Below the pieces are notes generated by a model. That model had not been told where the DNA came from and searched no databases. It saw nothing but the letters and a program-made list of their open reading frames with translations. A program made the translations under genes and the position numbers. Shown here one piece after another: positions 8,553 to 17,572 of a DNA stretch of 64,000 bases. Within the stretch, counting starts at the first letter, position 1; the number at the start of each line of letters is the position of its first letter. The DNA comes from Actinomycetota bacterium (GTDB taxonomy: Bacteria > Actinomycetota > CADDZG01 > JAHWKV01), in the NCBI GenBank assembly GCA_019347715.1, contig JAHWKU010000001.1, forward strand, positions 62,001-126,000. Direction: 5' to 3'.

Positions 8553-10056
8553 CCCAACGACTCGTAACTCTAACCATGGGCAAATGGATTACCGGGCGGA
8601 TAGAAGCCCGGGACTCCACCCGCACCTCACGTACGAGCGTGCGGATCAGGTGCTTCAGTAGCGGCATCTCCGCGTCCTCCAGCCTGCGAGCCCAATCCGC
8701 CGCCACATCTCGTACCTCTTCCAGGTCAGCAGCAGAGTCATCCGAGTCCAATTGGCCTTGGATTTCCTCTCGATGCGTCTCAAGTTCAGTTTTGCGGGCG
8801 TCCAGCTCGGCGAGGCGCGGAGCGCAAACTTCTGACGGCATGGATCCGGTCTCAAACGCCCTGAGATACCGATCGATTGACGACCGGATGTCCCTCAGTT
8901 TCCTCTCCGTTTGTCCAAGTTCGCGCTGCAGCTTCGGTCTCACACCCTCCATTCGCTGCTCTGCCTTTTCCACTGAAACCTTCAGAACTTTCGAGTCCTT
9001 CAGATTTCGGATCAGATGCTTCATCACGGCATCCTCCAGTGCGTCGGCCCTGAGCCGATGCTGGGAACAGCGGCCAGTTCCGAGCTGAGCCCGCGACGGG
9101 CAGATGTAGTAGCGGTAGGTGCCCCCGTTGCCTCCTGCTTTGGCTCCGGTGAAGCGGCGCCCGCAGAGTCCACATATGAGAACGCCGGAGAGCATGTAGT
9201 CGGAAGTGTTTGAGCGGCGTCTGGCGGAGTCTTCCCCTCGCTCGGCCAGCAATCTCCGAGCACGTTCGAATGTCTCCGGTTCGACGACAGCGGGATGTCT
9301 TCCGGCATAGCTCTTTTCGCGAAAGACGACCTCACCGAGATAGGCGCGATTTGTGAGGACGCGGAGCACCGACTTGGGACGCCAAAGAGTCCCAAGTTTG
9401 GTGCGATGCCCCGACTCGTTCAGCAAGCGGGCTATGGAGACCGTTCCGAGCTTCTCGGAAAGGTAAAGCTCGAAAACTTTCTCCACCACCGGCGCCTCAC
9501 TCTCATTCACTTTCAGAGACCCCGTTTGCGAATCGAGGTCGTAGCCGAAAGGGGCGTTCCCTCCATTCCAGCCGCCGCTGGCCGCCTTCCTCTCCATGCC
9601 AGCAATTACGCGCTCAATGAGAGTGGCCCGTTCGAACTCGGCGAAGACGCCGAGCATCTGAACCATCATCCTTCCGGCCGGAGAGGATGTATCGAAGGGC
9701 TCCGTGGCGGATCGGAAGGCGACACCGCATTCATCGAGCTCTTCCAGGATTGACGCAAGCCCCCGAACTGAACGCGCGAGCCGGTCCACTCGGAACACGA
9801 GGAGGTGGTCGATCTCTCCCGCCCGAGCGTCCTGGAGGGCCCGCTGCAAACCCGGGCGCTCCAGGACGGCTCCGGTCATCTGGTCGTCATACTTGCGACT
9901 GATTTTCCAGTTGTCCTGGGACTTGACGTAGGAGTGAAGGCGATCCTCCTGTGCTCCCAACGAATATGGCTGGTGGGCCTCATCCGTCGAGATGCGCGTG
10001 TAAATGCCTACGCGGACAGGACCGCTCGTCGGATCAGAAGTCTTCTTCGCCATCAT
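8515..10056 (-). CDS. Large serine recombinase A
   Basis: This 513-aa site-specific recombinase has the resolvase catalytic domain at 14-160 (VGIYTRIS, nucleophile Ser23; later RVDRLARSV), the Recombinase domain, a zinc ribbon starting CGLCGRRF and ending YYICPSRA, and a C-terminal coiled coil. The last residues (WVGRQGLEPCPPD) are encoded by the complement of tRNA-Lys, and the stop TAA lies in its anticodon loop. It is the last gene of a four-gene run with overlapping ends. It probably integrated the surrounding element. Confidence 0.95.
   Translation of the reverse strand: MMAKKTSDPTSGPVRVGIYTRISTDEAHQPYSLGAQEDRLHSYVKSQDNWKISRKYDDQMTGAVLERPGLQRALQDARAGEIDHLLVFRVDRLARSVRGLASILEELDECGVAFRSATEPFDTSSPAGRMMVQMLGVFAEFERATLIERVIAGMERKAASGGWNGGNAPFGYDLDSQTGSLKVNESEAPVVEKVFELYLSEKLGTVSIARLLNESGHRTKLGTLWRPKSVLRVLTNRAYLGEVVFREKSYAGRHPAVVEPETFERARRLLAERGEDSARRRSNTSDYMLSGVLICGLCGRRFTGAKAGGNGGTYRYYICPSRAQLGTGRCSQHRLRADALEDAVMKHLIRNLKDSKVLKVSVEKAEQRMEGVRPKLQRELGQTERKLRDIRSSIDRYLRAFETGSMPSEVCAPRLAELDARKTELETHREEIQGQLDSDDSAADLEEVRDVAADWARRLEDAEMPLLKHLIRTLVREVRVESRASIRPVIHLPMVRVTSRWVGRQGLEPCPPD
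8549..8627. repeat. Direct repeat, left copy (recombinase 3' end)
   Basis: The 79 bp starting CCCACCCAACGACTCG recur at 44695-44772 with only a few differences. Here they are the last codons of recombinase A next to the tRNA. Confidence 0.85.
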
Positions 10057-10243
10057 CTCTGCCCCGGCCTTCTTTTCTGGATCGCCGCATGATGCACTTG
10101 ACCAACAGCTCCGCCAGAATGTCGGACGCCTCTTCTAGCTGCTCCTCAGTCATCTCCACTATTAGCGGAGACAGCACCTTGATCTGCTCCGAATCCCGGC
10201 TTCCTCTCTTTCGCCGAGGATACCCTCCGGTCCTGACACTCAC
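10034..10243 (-). CDS. Small recombinase-associated protein (69 aa)
   Basis: This acidic/basic 69-aa protein has a helical MTEEQLEEASDILAELL core. It starts at a GTG overlapping the upstream stop by 4 bp (GTGA), and its own stop overlaps the recombinase start by 23 bp, so translation of the run is coupled. Module B has a 69-aa protein in the same place. Function is unknown; a recombination accessory factor is a guess. Confidence 0.7.
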   Translation of the reverse strand: MSVRTGGYPRRKRGSRDSEQIKVLSPLIVEMTEEQLEEASDILAELLVKCIMRRSRKEGRGRDDGEEDF

Positions 10244-10533
10244 GGGCGGGCCTCGGTTGGTTTCCAGATCCGGCGCTGAGTTGCCGTCTCGACTCGGGCA
10301 AGGCGCTCCCGCACGTGGGTCTGAGTTTCGGTTAGATCACCGATTCGGGAATGGAGGGCTTCGCCCAACTGGTCGATCTTGGACTCTATGCTGTCGATCC
10401 TCGTCTCGACGCGGTCGAGGCGTGCATCGACGGCGTCGAGGCTCTTCGTCACCTTGTGGCTGAAGTATCCGATCGTGGCGACGGCGACGGCTGCCAACGC
10501 TCCGATCAGTGCGACGAGCACTTGAGGACTCAC
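10240..10533 (-). CDS. Small membrane-anchored coiled-coil protein
   Basis: The 97 residues begin VSPQVLVALIGALAAVA, one membrane segment, followed by heptad-rich SLDAVDARLDRVETRIDS and RERLARVE. I chose the GTG at 10533 because it overlaps the preceding stop as GTGA, which would put a longer version inside the replication-relaxation gene. A homologue with the same layout lies in module B (41884-42129). Confidence 0.75.
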   Translation of the reverse strand: MSPQVLVALIGALAAVAVATIGYFSHKVTKSLDAVDARLDRVETRIDSIESKIDQLGEALHSRIGDLTETQTHVRERLARVETATQRRIWKPTEARP

Positions 10534-11378
10534 TGGTCTCTCCTGTCTTCGAGCTCGAGAAGAGAAAGCCGCTGCTCCCTTAGAACGGGGAGCCAGTTTC
10601 GCCCGAGAGGATTGGCCAAGTGTCGTTCGAGTGTCGAAGTCGCTACGGTGAGATGGCTCGAATACAGCACTAGCTTGTCGTGAGCCCAAAGCTCGCGCCG
10701 GTTGGTAGGAAACACGAAAAGAAGAACGCGAGGGAGGTGTTCGGACGGGGTAACTTCGTCGTACCCCCAGATTTTGTGTTTTATGACACTTTCGCGTTCG
10801 GTGCCTCGGTCGAGTTCAAAGAAGAATCGGATCTTGGCTCCTTGCCCCTCAAAGGTTGCGATGGCATCGGGGAACACGATGCGGGCGCATTCTTTGGAAC
10901 TCCGATATTCGCCCAACCACTCGCTGAGGCGTCCCGTTCCGCTCCTTCGTCCTGCATATGAAAGTGAGCAGAAGAAGTCGTTTATCTCCCTGATGTGTTG
11001 GAGTCTGCGGCTTTTGACGAGCCTTTCGGCCCTGTTTCGTTCGAAGTAAATCTTGGGTTCGACGTTGAGGGCGCCCATCACAATCTCCGCGCCCAATCGA
11101 TCGAGGATGTAGTGCCACGGAAGAGAGCCTGGATAGACCGGGGGGCGGAATCGGTTGAGGACTCTCGATTCAAAGAGCTGGCGCGTTCGTTCCTGAGCGC
11201 GGTTCTCGGTCCTGAAATGAAGCTGAAAGATCTGACGCGTGGTAAGGAAGCGGTGCTCGTAGATGTCGGTGCAGATTTGAGTGTCTCTGTCAGTCAAGTG
11301 GTCGAGAATGGAAACGTCAAAGGTTCTGGTGCGCTTAAGCGCAACAGAACCAATACGTCCGTCGATCTGGGGGGTCAT
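10530..11378 (-). CDS. Replication-relaxation family protein
   Basis: This 282-aa protein belongs to the Replic_Relax family, found on actinobacterial plasmids and integrative elements. Visible are the winged-helix N-terminus (HRFLTTRQIFQLHF), a middle HYILDRLG and the acidic FPDAIATF and FFFELDRGTE strands. It starts at ATG overlapping the stop of the upstream frame by 4 bp. A truncated relative is in module B, sharing HPLGRNWL-type residues near the C-terminus. Confidence 0.83.
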   Translation of the reverse strand: MTPQIDGRIGSVALKRTRTFDVSILDHLTDRDTQICTDIYEHRFLTTRQIFQLHFRTENRAQERTRQLFESRVLNRFRPPVYPGSLPWHYILDRLGAEIVMGALNVEPKIYFERNRAERLVKSRRLQHIREINDFFCSLSYAGRRSGTGRLSEWLGEYRSSKECARIVFPDAIATFEGQGAKIRFFFELDRGTERESVIKHKIWGYDEVTPSEHLPRVLLFVFPTNRRELWAHDKLVLYSSHLTVATSTLERHLANPLGRNWLPVLREQRLSLLELEDRRDQ

Positions 11379-11728
11379 TTCGACCTTTCACCTGCTCTTT
11401 TACGCGCCCCGCCCCCGCCAGATGATGGTCGGGCCCCCGAAAAGGCCCCCGATCCGGCCCCAGAAAAGGCCCCCGAAACTTCCGCCGATTCGCGAACCTG
11501 AATGCTGCCCACGCGGACTTCATCGGGTAGCAGCTTCGTCGCCGCATAGCGGTGTCGGTCCCGGATCTCCTTCTCGAGTTCGTCCGCCCGCCTTGCGAAC
11601 ATCGACGCGCTCGCCTGGCGGACCTCGTCGACCCTTTCCTTGGATCCCGAGGAGAGCGGTCTTGTCTTGAAAGTGAACGGCTTGCCGTGTCCTCCCGCGA
11701 CACAAGGCCGGCACATCGACCATTTCAC
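11375..11728 (-). pseudogene. 3' remnant of an element gene upstream of the replication-relaxation gene
   Basis: The frame ends with ATGA overlap onto the next start, so its 3' end is a genuine operon gene. It has a charged helix (FARRADELEKEIRDRHRY) and a Gly/Ser/Ala-rich tail (GAFSGAGSGAFSGA). Its 5' part is not recognisable and meets a HIT-family frame on the opposite strand near 11640-11700. I take it as the C-terminus of a lost transfer or replication protein (inference). Confidence 0.5.
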
Positions 11729-12032
11729 CGATGTCCCCGACGAGACCGCTGCTCACATCATGCTGGTAGCACAGCGGATAGGCCGAGCCCTTCGAGTGGG
11801 GCTGGAACCGGACCGGATCGGCTACGTCGTCCATGGATACGGAGTGCCCCATGCTCATCTGATCGTGGTGCCACAACATTCCCCAACCGACATCGTTTCT
11901 GGTCGTACAGCGGGCATAGACGACGGGAAAGTGACCTTCTCTGTATCGCGCTTACCACAGGTAGACCGGCAGGCTCTCGATCACATGGCAGATCGAGTCA
12001 AAGAATGGATTCAGCAGGACGATGCCGTTTAA
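11640..12032 (+). pseudogene. HIT-family protein, 5'-truncated
   Basis: Residues RHIDHFTDVPDETAAHIM and VPHAHLIVVPQH fit the histidine-triad hydrolase fold, but the N-terminal strands are missing and the GHTLVIP segment before RHIDHF is absent. The triad reads HAHLI, so the third His is gone while the central nucleophile is kept. The only start is a TTG at the junction with module A. It is probably a recombination remnant. Confidence 0.6.
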
Positions 12033-12168
12033 TTAAACGGTGGGTCAAGAATCTGGCATCCGTTGATCATTAGCAACGTCCGCAGAACTTCGAGCTATGC
12101 AGATGGTTGAGAGAGAGAAACCAGCAGTTCGGGCCACGACGCTAGACTCGACAAAAGAGCCCTCCAAA

Positions 12169-12948
12169 ATGAACTCAGAGAAGGCACTCGAAACCGCCCA
12201 TCAGGTCACGCGCGGCGTACTTGAGTCTGTACGCCAACCCGTCGATGGCATCGTCCTTCACGGCTCACTCGCATCGGCCGCCTACGAACCTGGGCGCAGC
12301 GACATCGACCTGCTCGTCGTTTTGGGAGAGCCCCTCCAGCCCGCCTCCAAGAACGCCGTTTTCCAGGCGGTCGCAGACCTTCTCGCACCATCTCCCACTG
12401 CGATCGACTTGCGCTTCACGACCCGCGCCACCGCGGCGGCACCCTCGCGACTGCCCAACATCGACTTGGAGATTGCTGCTCACCCACCGGACAACGCTCT
12501 GCAGATCGTCGCCGAGAACACCACCGACCCCGACCTCCTTAACGAGTTCGCCATCTGCCGCGCTTATGGCCGCACCATGCATGGCCGCACCGCAAGGGAG
12601 ATGATCTCGCCTGTGCGACATGACTGGCTCCTGGAAATCGCGGACAATGAACTCGCTACGTGGCAGCGTGTACATGCGCAGGGATACGTCCCTACGATCG
12701 TCCCGCTCACAGCCTGCCGCATCTGGAGGTACGCGACCGAACGGGTATTCTGCTCGAAGCACGAAGCCGCACACTGGGCCTTGGAACGAGCACCCGATTG
12801 TGACGTCATCGTCAAAGCGATGCGTGCTCACCAAGGTCAGCGCGACGGCGACCTCGACGCGGCCACCCTGCCCCAACTCCTCACACGCGCACGCGACGCG
12901 GTCGCCAAAGCACTCGCCAGAAGTTCCAGCGGAGCGTCGCGAGAGTGA
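12169..12948 (+). CDS. AadA-like nucleotidyltransferase (ANT(3'')/(9) family)
   Basis: It has the nucleotidyltransferase signature LHGSLASAAYEPGRSDIDLL (GS...DxD) and a C-terminal helical part as in aminoglycoside adenylyltransferases. With the ATG at 12169 the protein is 259 aa, matching AadA; an ATG at 12097 would add 24 residues. It overlaps the next gene by 4 bp. Streptomycin/spectinomycin modification is possible but not shown. Confidence 0.8.
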   Translation: MNSEKALETAHQVTRGVLESVRQPVDGIVLHGSLASAAYEPGRSDIDLLVVLGEPLQPASKNAVFQAVADLLAPSPTAIDLRFTTRATAAAPSRLPNIDLEIAAHPPDNALQIVAENTTDPDLLNEFAICRAYGRTMHGRTAREMISPVRHDWLLEIADNELATWQRVHAQGYVPTIVPLTACRIWRYATERVFCSKHEAAHWALERAPDCDVIVKAMRAHQGQRDGDLDAATLPQLLTRARDAVAKALARSSSGASRE

Positions 12949-13568
12949 GCGAAAAACGCCCAGAGTCACGTCCCGCGCCACCGCACAACCTTCAAGGAGA
13001 CGAGGAGGTGGCAACTCAGCTGCAGCACGAGGCGGCTGTCTTGCTCGACGGCGGTCTACGGGGAACCTTGGAGGGATACGGTCGAGTCGAACCCACTGGG
13101 AGTTTCGTCCTGGGGCTTATGGCATGGCGCGACTTGGACATCAGAGTCGTTCGCGATGAACCTGACCGTGAAGCCTTCTTTGCGCTGGGCGCAAAGCTGC
13201 TAAGGCTTCTGCATCCGCACAGGATGAGCTATCGCGATGAGCTTTTGGCACACACCCCTGATTTACCGCGTGGCCTCTACTGGGGCGTCTACCTCGGCGA
13301 TGAACGGGCTGGTGCCTGGAAGATCGACATCTGGGCCATCGATGAAGAGGAGTACAAGGCCAGCCAGCAAGATCTCGATCAACTAGCGCGCAACATCGAC
13401 CCGGATCGACGACTCGCCATCCTGCATATCAAGAGAGCCCTTTGGCAGCATCCGGAGTACCGGAAGAGCATCTGGAGCCGCAATATTTACGAGGCGGTTC
13501 TTGCAGATGGGGTTCGGGATCTGGACGGGTTCATAACATGGCTCAAAGAACACGACATTACGGTGTGA
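12945..13568 (+). CDS. Nucleotidyltransferase-fold protein
   Basis: The 207-aa protein has VEPTGSFVLGLMAWRDLDI, a GS...DxD pattern of the polymerase-beta-like fold, then a later WKIDIW acidic strand that could give the third carboxylate. The GTG start overlaps the AadA-like stop. The pair may act on related substrates. Confidence 0.7.
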   Translation: MSEKRPESRPAPPHNLQGDEEVATQLQHEAAVLLDGGLRGTLEGYGRVEPTGSFVLGLMAWRDLDIRVVRDEPDREAFFALGAKLLRLLHPHRMSYRDELLAHTPDLPRGLYWGVYLGDERAGAWKIDIWAIDEEEYKASQQDLDQLARNIDPDRRLAILHIKRALWQHPEYRKSIWSRNIYEAVLADGVRDLDGFITWLKEHDITV

Positions 13569-13667
13569 TGACCGCGGGCAACCAGCTCATGCCTCCCAGC
13601 GCTAGGCGCCTGCGCATTACTTTCGGTCGAGTAGCCAAGTAAAGGTGCGAACAAGGCTTACGTCACC

Positions 13668-14603
13668 TTGAGTCACAACTTCAATCCGCGCAAGGTTGCG
13701 CTGCCTGACGCTACCTTCGCCTGGATCGCCCAGGAGTTCAGTAGCGTACCCATCGAGACCATTTTTACATTCGAGCATCTGTCATCGGTGGTCGGATTGG
13801 CCCTGGAGAATGGCAAACGTATCGTCATAAAGACACGTCCATTTGCCCCGAGATTGCTTACGTGTTTTCAGGTTCAGCGCGAACTCTCCAAGGCAGGATT
13901 CCCTGCCCCAATGCCTTTGCTCGATCCAAAATTCGAAGGCGAGTCCATCGTGACTGTCGAAGAATTCATGCCGGGAGGGCAGTCAGTTCCGACGCACTCT
14001 CTTCCAGAGGTAAGCGCGGCTGGTCTCACCGATCTTGTGTCTCTCACGGCAGGCGCGAACGCAGACGGCTCGCTCGACCCATCACCTCCATGGGTAGCGT
14101 GGGATCATCCCAACTCGAGTCTCTGGCCACCTGCGGACGATCGGCCCGAAGACCTCAACAACCACGATCACGCCGTTCTGGACGGCGCCGCTCGTCGAGT
14201 TAGGGAGCGACTGTCCGGCATCGATCTCCCATTGGTTATAGGCCACGGGGATTGGTGGACAGCAAACGTCAGCTGTCGAGACGGTGAGATCAAGGCTGTT
14301 TACGATTGGGACAGTCTGGTGAGTCAGCCGGAATCGGCGATCGCGGGCGCGGCCTCCGCAGTTTTCCCTGTAACCGAGCCAGGCACTGAAGCAACTGTCG
14401 AAGAGTCGAGCCAGTTTCTCGAGGCGTATGCACGCAGGCGGGGACGGCCATGGAATACCGAGGAATATGAGGTGTGCTGGGCAGCAGGACTGTGGGTCCG
14501 CTTGTTTGATGGGAAGAAAGAGAGCTTGGACGGCGAAGGTAAGGTCTATGAGTCGCTGCATCCCCAGCTCGAAGACCGCCTGCGTCGAGCAGGGTGCGCC
14601 TAG
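13668..14603 (+). CDS. Aminoglycoside phosphotransferase-family protein (1)
   Basis: This 311-aa kinase-fold protein has Lys in RIVIKTRPF, the catalytic loop GHGDWWTANV (Brenner HGDxxxxN) and the metal Asp in AVYDWDSL. The start is a TTG without an obvious ribosome site; no better start is seen. The substrate is unknown. Confidence 0.85.
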   Translation: MSHNFNPRKVALPDATFAWIAQEFSSVPIETIFTFEHLSSVVGLALENGKRIVIKTRPFAPRLLTCFQVQRELSKAGFPAPMPLLDPKFEGESIVTVEEFMPGGQSVPTHSLPEVSAAGLTDLVSLTAGANADGSLDPSPPWVAWDHPNSSLWPPADDRPEDLNNHDHAVLDGAARRVRERLSGIDLPLVIGHGDWWTANVSCRDGEIKAVYDWDSLVSQPESAIAGAASAVFPVTEPGTEATVEESSQFLEAYARRRGRPWNTEEYEVCWAAGLWVRLFDGKKESLDGEGKVYESLHPQLEDRLRRAGCA

Positions 14604-14703
14604 GCGTGGCCGGGGCGGCCGCGAGGTGCTTGGTGATAGGAGGCCGGAAGGTCGGGCGGATGCGGTTGAGATCAGTAACTGAGACGCATTTAACCTGAGT
14701 GTC

Positions 14704-15483
14704 ATGACCGAAGAGCAACTTACGGGCGGCAATATCGCTCCCGTATTCAGAGTGGGTGACACTGTCCGCCGCCAAACACGGCCCTGGAGCGAGGCAGTTC
14801 ACGCTCTCTTGCTGCATCTTGAGAAGGTGGGCTACGAAGCCTCGCCGCGTTTCCTCGGCATCGACGAGAAGGGTAGGGAGATTCTCACCTTCATCGAGGG
14901 CGACGTTCCCAGCTACGAAAGGGATGTACCTGAGTTCGTATGGACCGAGGAGAACATCAAGGAAGTAGCTCGACTTATGAGGAATTTTCACGATGCCGTC
15001 CGTAGCTTTGAGCCTCCCGAGAACGCTCGCTGGCGATTTCCCAAGCCCTCTCTTCCTGGCTTCATTGTTTGTCACAACGATATTGCTCCCTATAACACCG
15101 TTTACGGTAACGAGAAGCCCGAAGCTTTCATCGACTGGGACTTTGCTGGGCCGGAGACGCCCGAATACGACGTGGTTTATGCGCTGTGGAGATTCGTCCC
15201 CACCTGCGCCGATGAGCGCGCCGTAGAGCTTGCCGTTCCCGATCCAGCAAGGCGATTGGAACGGATTCCTCTCTTCCTAGATGCATACGGCGATCTCGAT
15301 AAGTCGGGGATCGTTGACACCATCATCCGAAGGCAGATGGATTCGATCGAGGGCATTCGAGCTCTCGCTAGCCAAGGAAACCCAGCCTCTTTAAGGTTCG
15401 TCGCGAATGGCATCGATATGAAGATGATTGGGGACATGGAGTTCGTCAGGGAGAAGCGGGCCGAAATTGAGTCGATGATTTAG
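14704..15483 (+). CDS. Aminoglycoside phosphotransferase-family protein (2)
   Basis: This is a 259-aa APH/choline-kinase fold protein. It has catalytic CHNDIAPYNTV with HND in place of HGD, then AFIDWDFAGPETPEYD with the metal-binding Asp. The order and length are typical of phosphotransferases of unknown substrate found in actinobacterial islands. Confidence 0.87.
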   Translation: MTEEQLTGGNIAPVFRVGDTVRRQTRPWSEAVHALLLHLEKVGYEASPRFLGIDEKGREILTFIEGDVPSYERDVPEFVWTEENIKEVARLMRNFHDAVRSFEPPENARWRFPKPSLPGFIVCHNDIAPYNTVYGNEKPEAFIDWDFAGPETPEYDVVYALWRFVPTCADERAVELAVPDPARRLERIPLFLDAYGDLDKSGIVDTIIRRQMDSIEGIRALASQGNPASLRFVANGIDMKMIGDMEFVREKRAEIESMI

Positions 15484-15500
15484 CCCTAAAGTCAGGAGAG

Positions 15501-15539
15501 GAGCTTCGTCGAAATTCGAGAACTGCTCGTATGTTAGAC
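15501..15539 (+). other. Hairpin followed by GTTAGAC heptamer (attC-like)
   Basis: GAGC-TTC-g-TCGAA-a-TTCGA-GAA-CT-GCTC folds with a 2-nt bulge (CT, 15523-15524). GTTAGAC at 15533-15539 fits the integron R' core GTTRRRY. The matching left heptamer is weak. Confidence 0.35.
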
Positions 15540-15657
15540 GATGGCCCGAATGGGTCCTTTCTCGAACGCTCTTACAACGGCACCCACGTTGCCTGGCGCA
15601 ACGGCTGTTCGGCGCTCTACCTCGATCTCAGAGGGCTGTTTCTGAGACCATCTGCAT

Positions 15658-16329
15658 ATGAATGAAGGCCCCCGCCCCGAGCCACAATCTGCAGTTACCT
15701 TTCGGCACATCTTCCGAGGAAAAGTGACCTGGGCCCTTCCGTGTCGAACCGTTTCGCAGTCTGACGAAGTGTTGGCCACATACTTGGGTCCCGGAGTTGT
15801 GGTTCAGCGCCCGAAGTTCGGGGAGCGGAAGGATTACTTCCATCTTCTCGCCAAGGGAAGCTGGGAGTACGAGGCCTTCATTTGGTACAACCACCACCTC
15901 CAGATGGTGGAGTTTGGCGATGCGCATGCGGTCACGGCCATATGGGACGAGCAGTGGCAGTTCATGTGTTGGTACATCAACCTCCAAGAACCGTTGAGGC
16001 CGAGTCCGTATGGGTTCGACACCTTTGACCAGGTCTTGGACATTGTGGTGTATCCGAACGACCGCATGCCGGTAGGGGTTCGTAAGGGCTGGACTCACGT
16101 CGGGCCCGATGACGAACTCGTGTGGCGCTGGAAAGATGAGGAAGAATTCGCACTGGGGCTCGAGTTGAAAATGTTCTCGCAACAGGACGCCGAGCGAATT
16201 CGAGCCGAAGGTGAGAGGGTCATCTCTCAGCTCGCATCGCATCCGCTGCTTAGCGAGCAGTGGCTAACCTGGCGCCCCCCTCCAAATTGGCGTCCGGCGA
16301 CTCTGCCCGAGGGTTGGAGCCAGGTCTAG
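15658..16329 (+). CDS. DUF402 (FomD-like) protein
   Basis: This 223-aa DUF402-family protein carries the family core QFMCWYINLQEPLRPS, GFDTFDQVLDIVVYPND and WKDEEEF. Members include FomD, a nucleotidyl hydrolase, and NTP phosphohydrolases; the acidic residues of the core that bind metal are present. It probably hydrolyses a nucleotide or an adenylylated small molecule (inference). Confidence 0.85.
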   Translation: MNEGPRPEPQSAVTFRHIFRGKVTWALPCRTVSQSDEVLATYLGPGVVVQRPKFGERKDYFHLLAKGSWEYEAFIWYNHHLQMVEFGDAHAVTAIWDEQWQFMCWYINLQEPLRPSPYGFDTFDQVLDIVVYPNDRMPVGVRKGWTHVGPDDELVWRWKDEEEFALGLELKMFSQQDAERIRAEGERVISQLASHPLLSEQWLTWRPPPNWRPATLPEGWSQV

Positions 16330-16415
16330 CCTTTCCAAAGACCACCAGGACCTGAGTTTCAAGAACGAGGCCGGGGAAAGACGGAGATAATGAATCCCAT
16401 TAAGGGGAGTCTCTT

Positions 16416-16472
16416 ATGTTCAATGGGGCTCCTCGAAATGACTTTGCCCATGTGCGGACGGCCCCTGGATGA
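16416..16472 (+). CDS. Candidate 18-aa leader peptide
   Basis: A strong ribosome site AAGGGGAG lies 7 nt before an ATG that codes MFNGAPRNDFAHVRTAPG. Its TGA overlaps the ATG of the following hydrolase (ATGA), so the two would be coupled. There is no family match. Confidence 0.4.
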   Translation: MFNGAPRNDFAHVRTAPG

Positions 16473-17293
16473 ATAGAGACTCTTTTATAGGTTCGGATGG
16501 TGCGGAACTCTGGTCAATAAGAAAGGGTGATGGGCCCCGCCTACTCGTCCTCCACGGAGGACCAGGTTTGAGCTGCGACGCTTATATCGAGACCTTAACT
16601 CCTCTCTTCCACGACTTCACGGTGGTATTTCACGACTACCGGGGAACGGGAAGATCATCCGAGGTTGAGATCGGAAGCGTTTCACTAGATCGAATCATCG
16701 CCGACATAATGAGCCTCATTGATGAGAATCAGGTTTCAATCCTTGGACATTCCTTCGGAGGCGGTCTTGCATTGGAAATAGCGGCGACCTATCCCCAGCT
16801 GGTCGATCGACTAATCCTCGTCGCAACCTCTCCTGCTCAGGATTACGGTCAGGAAATTGCCGAAAACCTGCGAAAGCGCAAGATCACTCCTGAGCAAATA
16901 GCGGCATTTACCAAATGGCCACCTCAGTCGGATGAGGAGATGGCCGAGGCGGCCATCCCACTCATCGATGTGTATGTTGCGAATCCAATGGAATCGGGCC
17001 GTGCCGTCAAAGATGCCTTCGGCAAGGTCACCTACCACGCAGACGTACTCGCACAATTGGGGAAGGAGATGCGGGTGTGGACCGTTGCCAATCGGCTGTC
17101 GAGCATCACAGCCTCCACGTTCATTGCTGCCGGAGAGCATGATTTCTTATGTCCTCCATCCCAGGCGTTCAGGATGGGAGACAACATCGAGAAATCACAC
17201 GTCGAAATCTTTGAGGAAAGCGGTCACTTCCCTTGGATAGAGCAGCCGAACGAATTCTTCCCCGCCCTTAGGATGTGGTTAGATTTGGTTTGA
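16469..17293 (+). CDS. Alpha/beta hydrolase, proline iminopeptidase-like
   Basis: The 274-aa enzyme has HGGPGLSCD (oxyanion loop), nucleophile GHSFGGGLALE, an Asp in AAGEHDFLCPP and a His in ESGHFPWIE. This arrangement is that of the proline iminopeptidase/haloperoxidase group. It is translationally coupled to an 18-codon leader. Confidence 0.87.
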   Translation: MNRDSFIGSDGAELWSIRKGDGPRLLVLHGGPGLSCDAYIETLTPLFHDFTVVFHDYRGTGRSSEVEIGSVSLDRIIADIMSLIDENQVSILGHSFGGGLALEIAATYPQLVDRLILVATSPAQDYGQEIAENLRKRKITPEQIAAFTKWPPQSDEEMAEAAIPLIDVYVANPMESGRAVKDAFGKVTYHADVLAQLGKEMRVWTVANRLSSITASTFIAAGEHDFLCPPSQAFRMGDNIEKSHVEIFEESGHFPWIEQPNEFFPALRMWLDLV

Positions 17294-17473
17294 GCACCAA
17301 CGCTCGAAGAGGACGGTGCGGCATCACGCCAGCACAGAGACTTCATATACCACCGGTGAGGCCCACTCGCCCGCGAGGTTGGCGCGGGGTTCGTGACTCA
17401 CCTGCTGCGGACCTCAGTGAGGGCATCGCAATTCTAGAGTTAGTATCTTGCACTCAACGACACGGGCGAATCC

Positions 17474-17491
17474 TTACACGGGTTTCGTCCG
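17474..17491 (+). repeat. 18-bp repeat TTACACGGGTTTCGTCCG, copy 1
   Basis: It is identical to 44153-44170 and matches the reverse strand of 39988-40005 with one difference. There it encodes part of the C-terminus of recombinase B. The 17294-17572 gap otherwise holds only a frame reminiscent of a GntR N-terminus. Confidence 0.6.
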
Positions 17492-17572
17492 GTTCCCGTT
17501 GGGCGCACGCAACGCATTGGTGAAGAAATTTCCGAGGCGATCCAAGCCAAGTCGCTGACCACTGGGCTTAAC

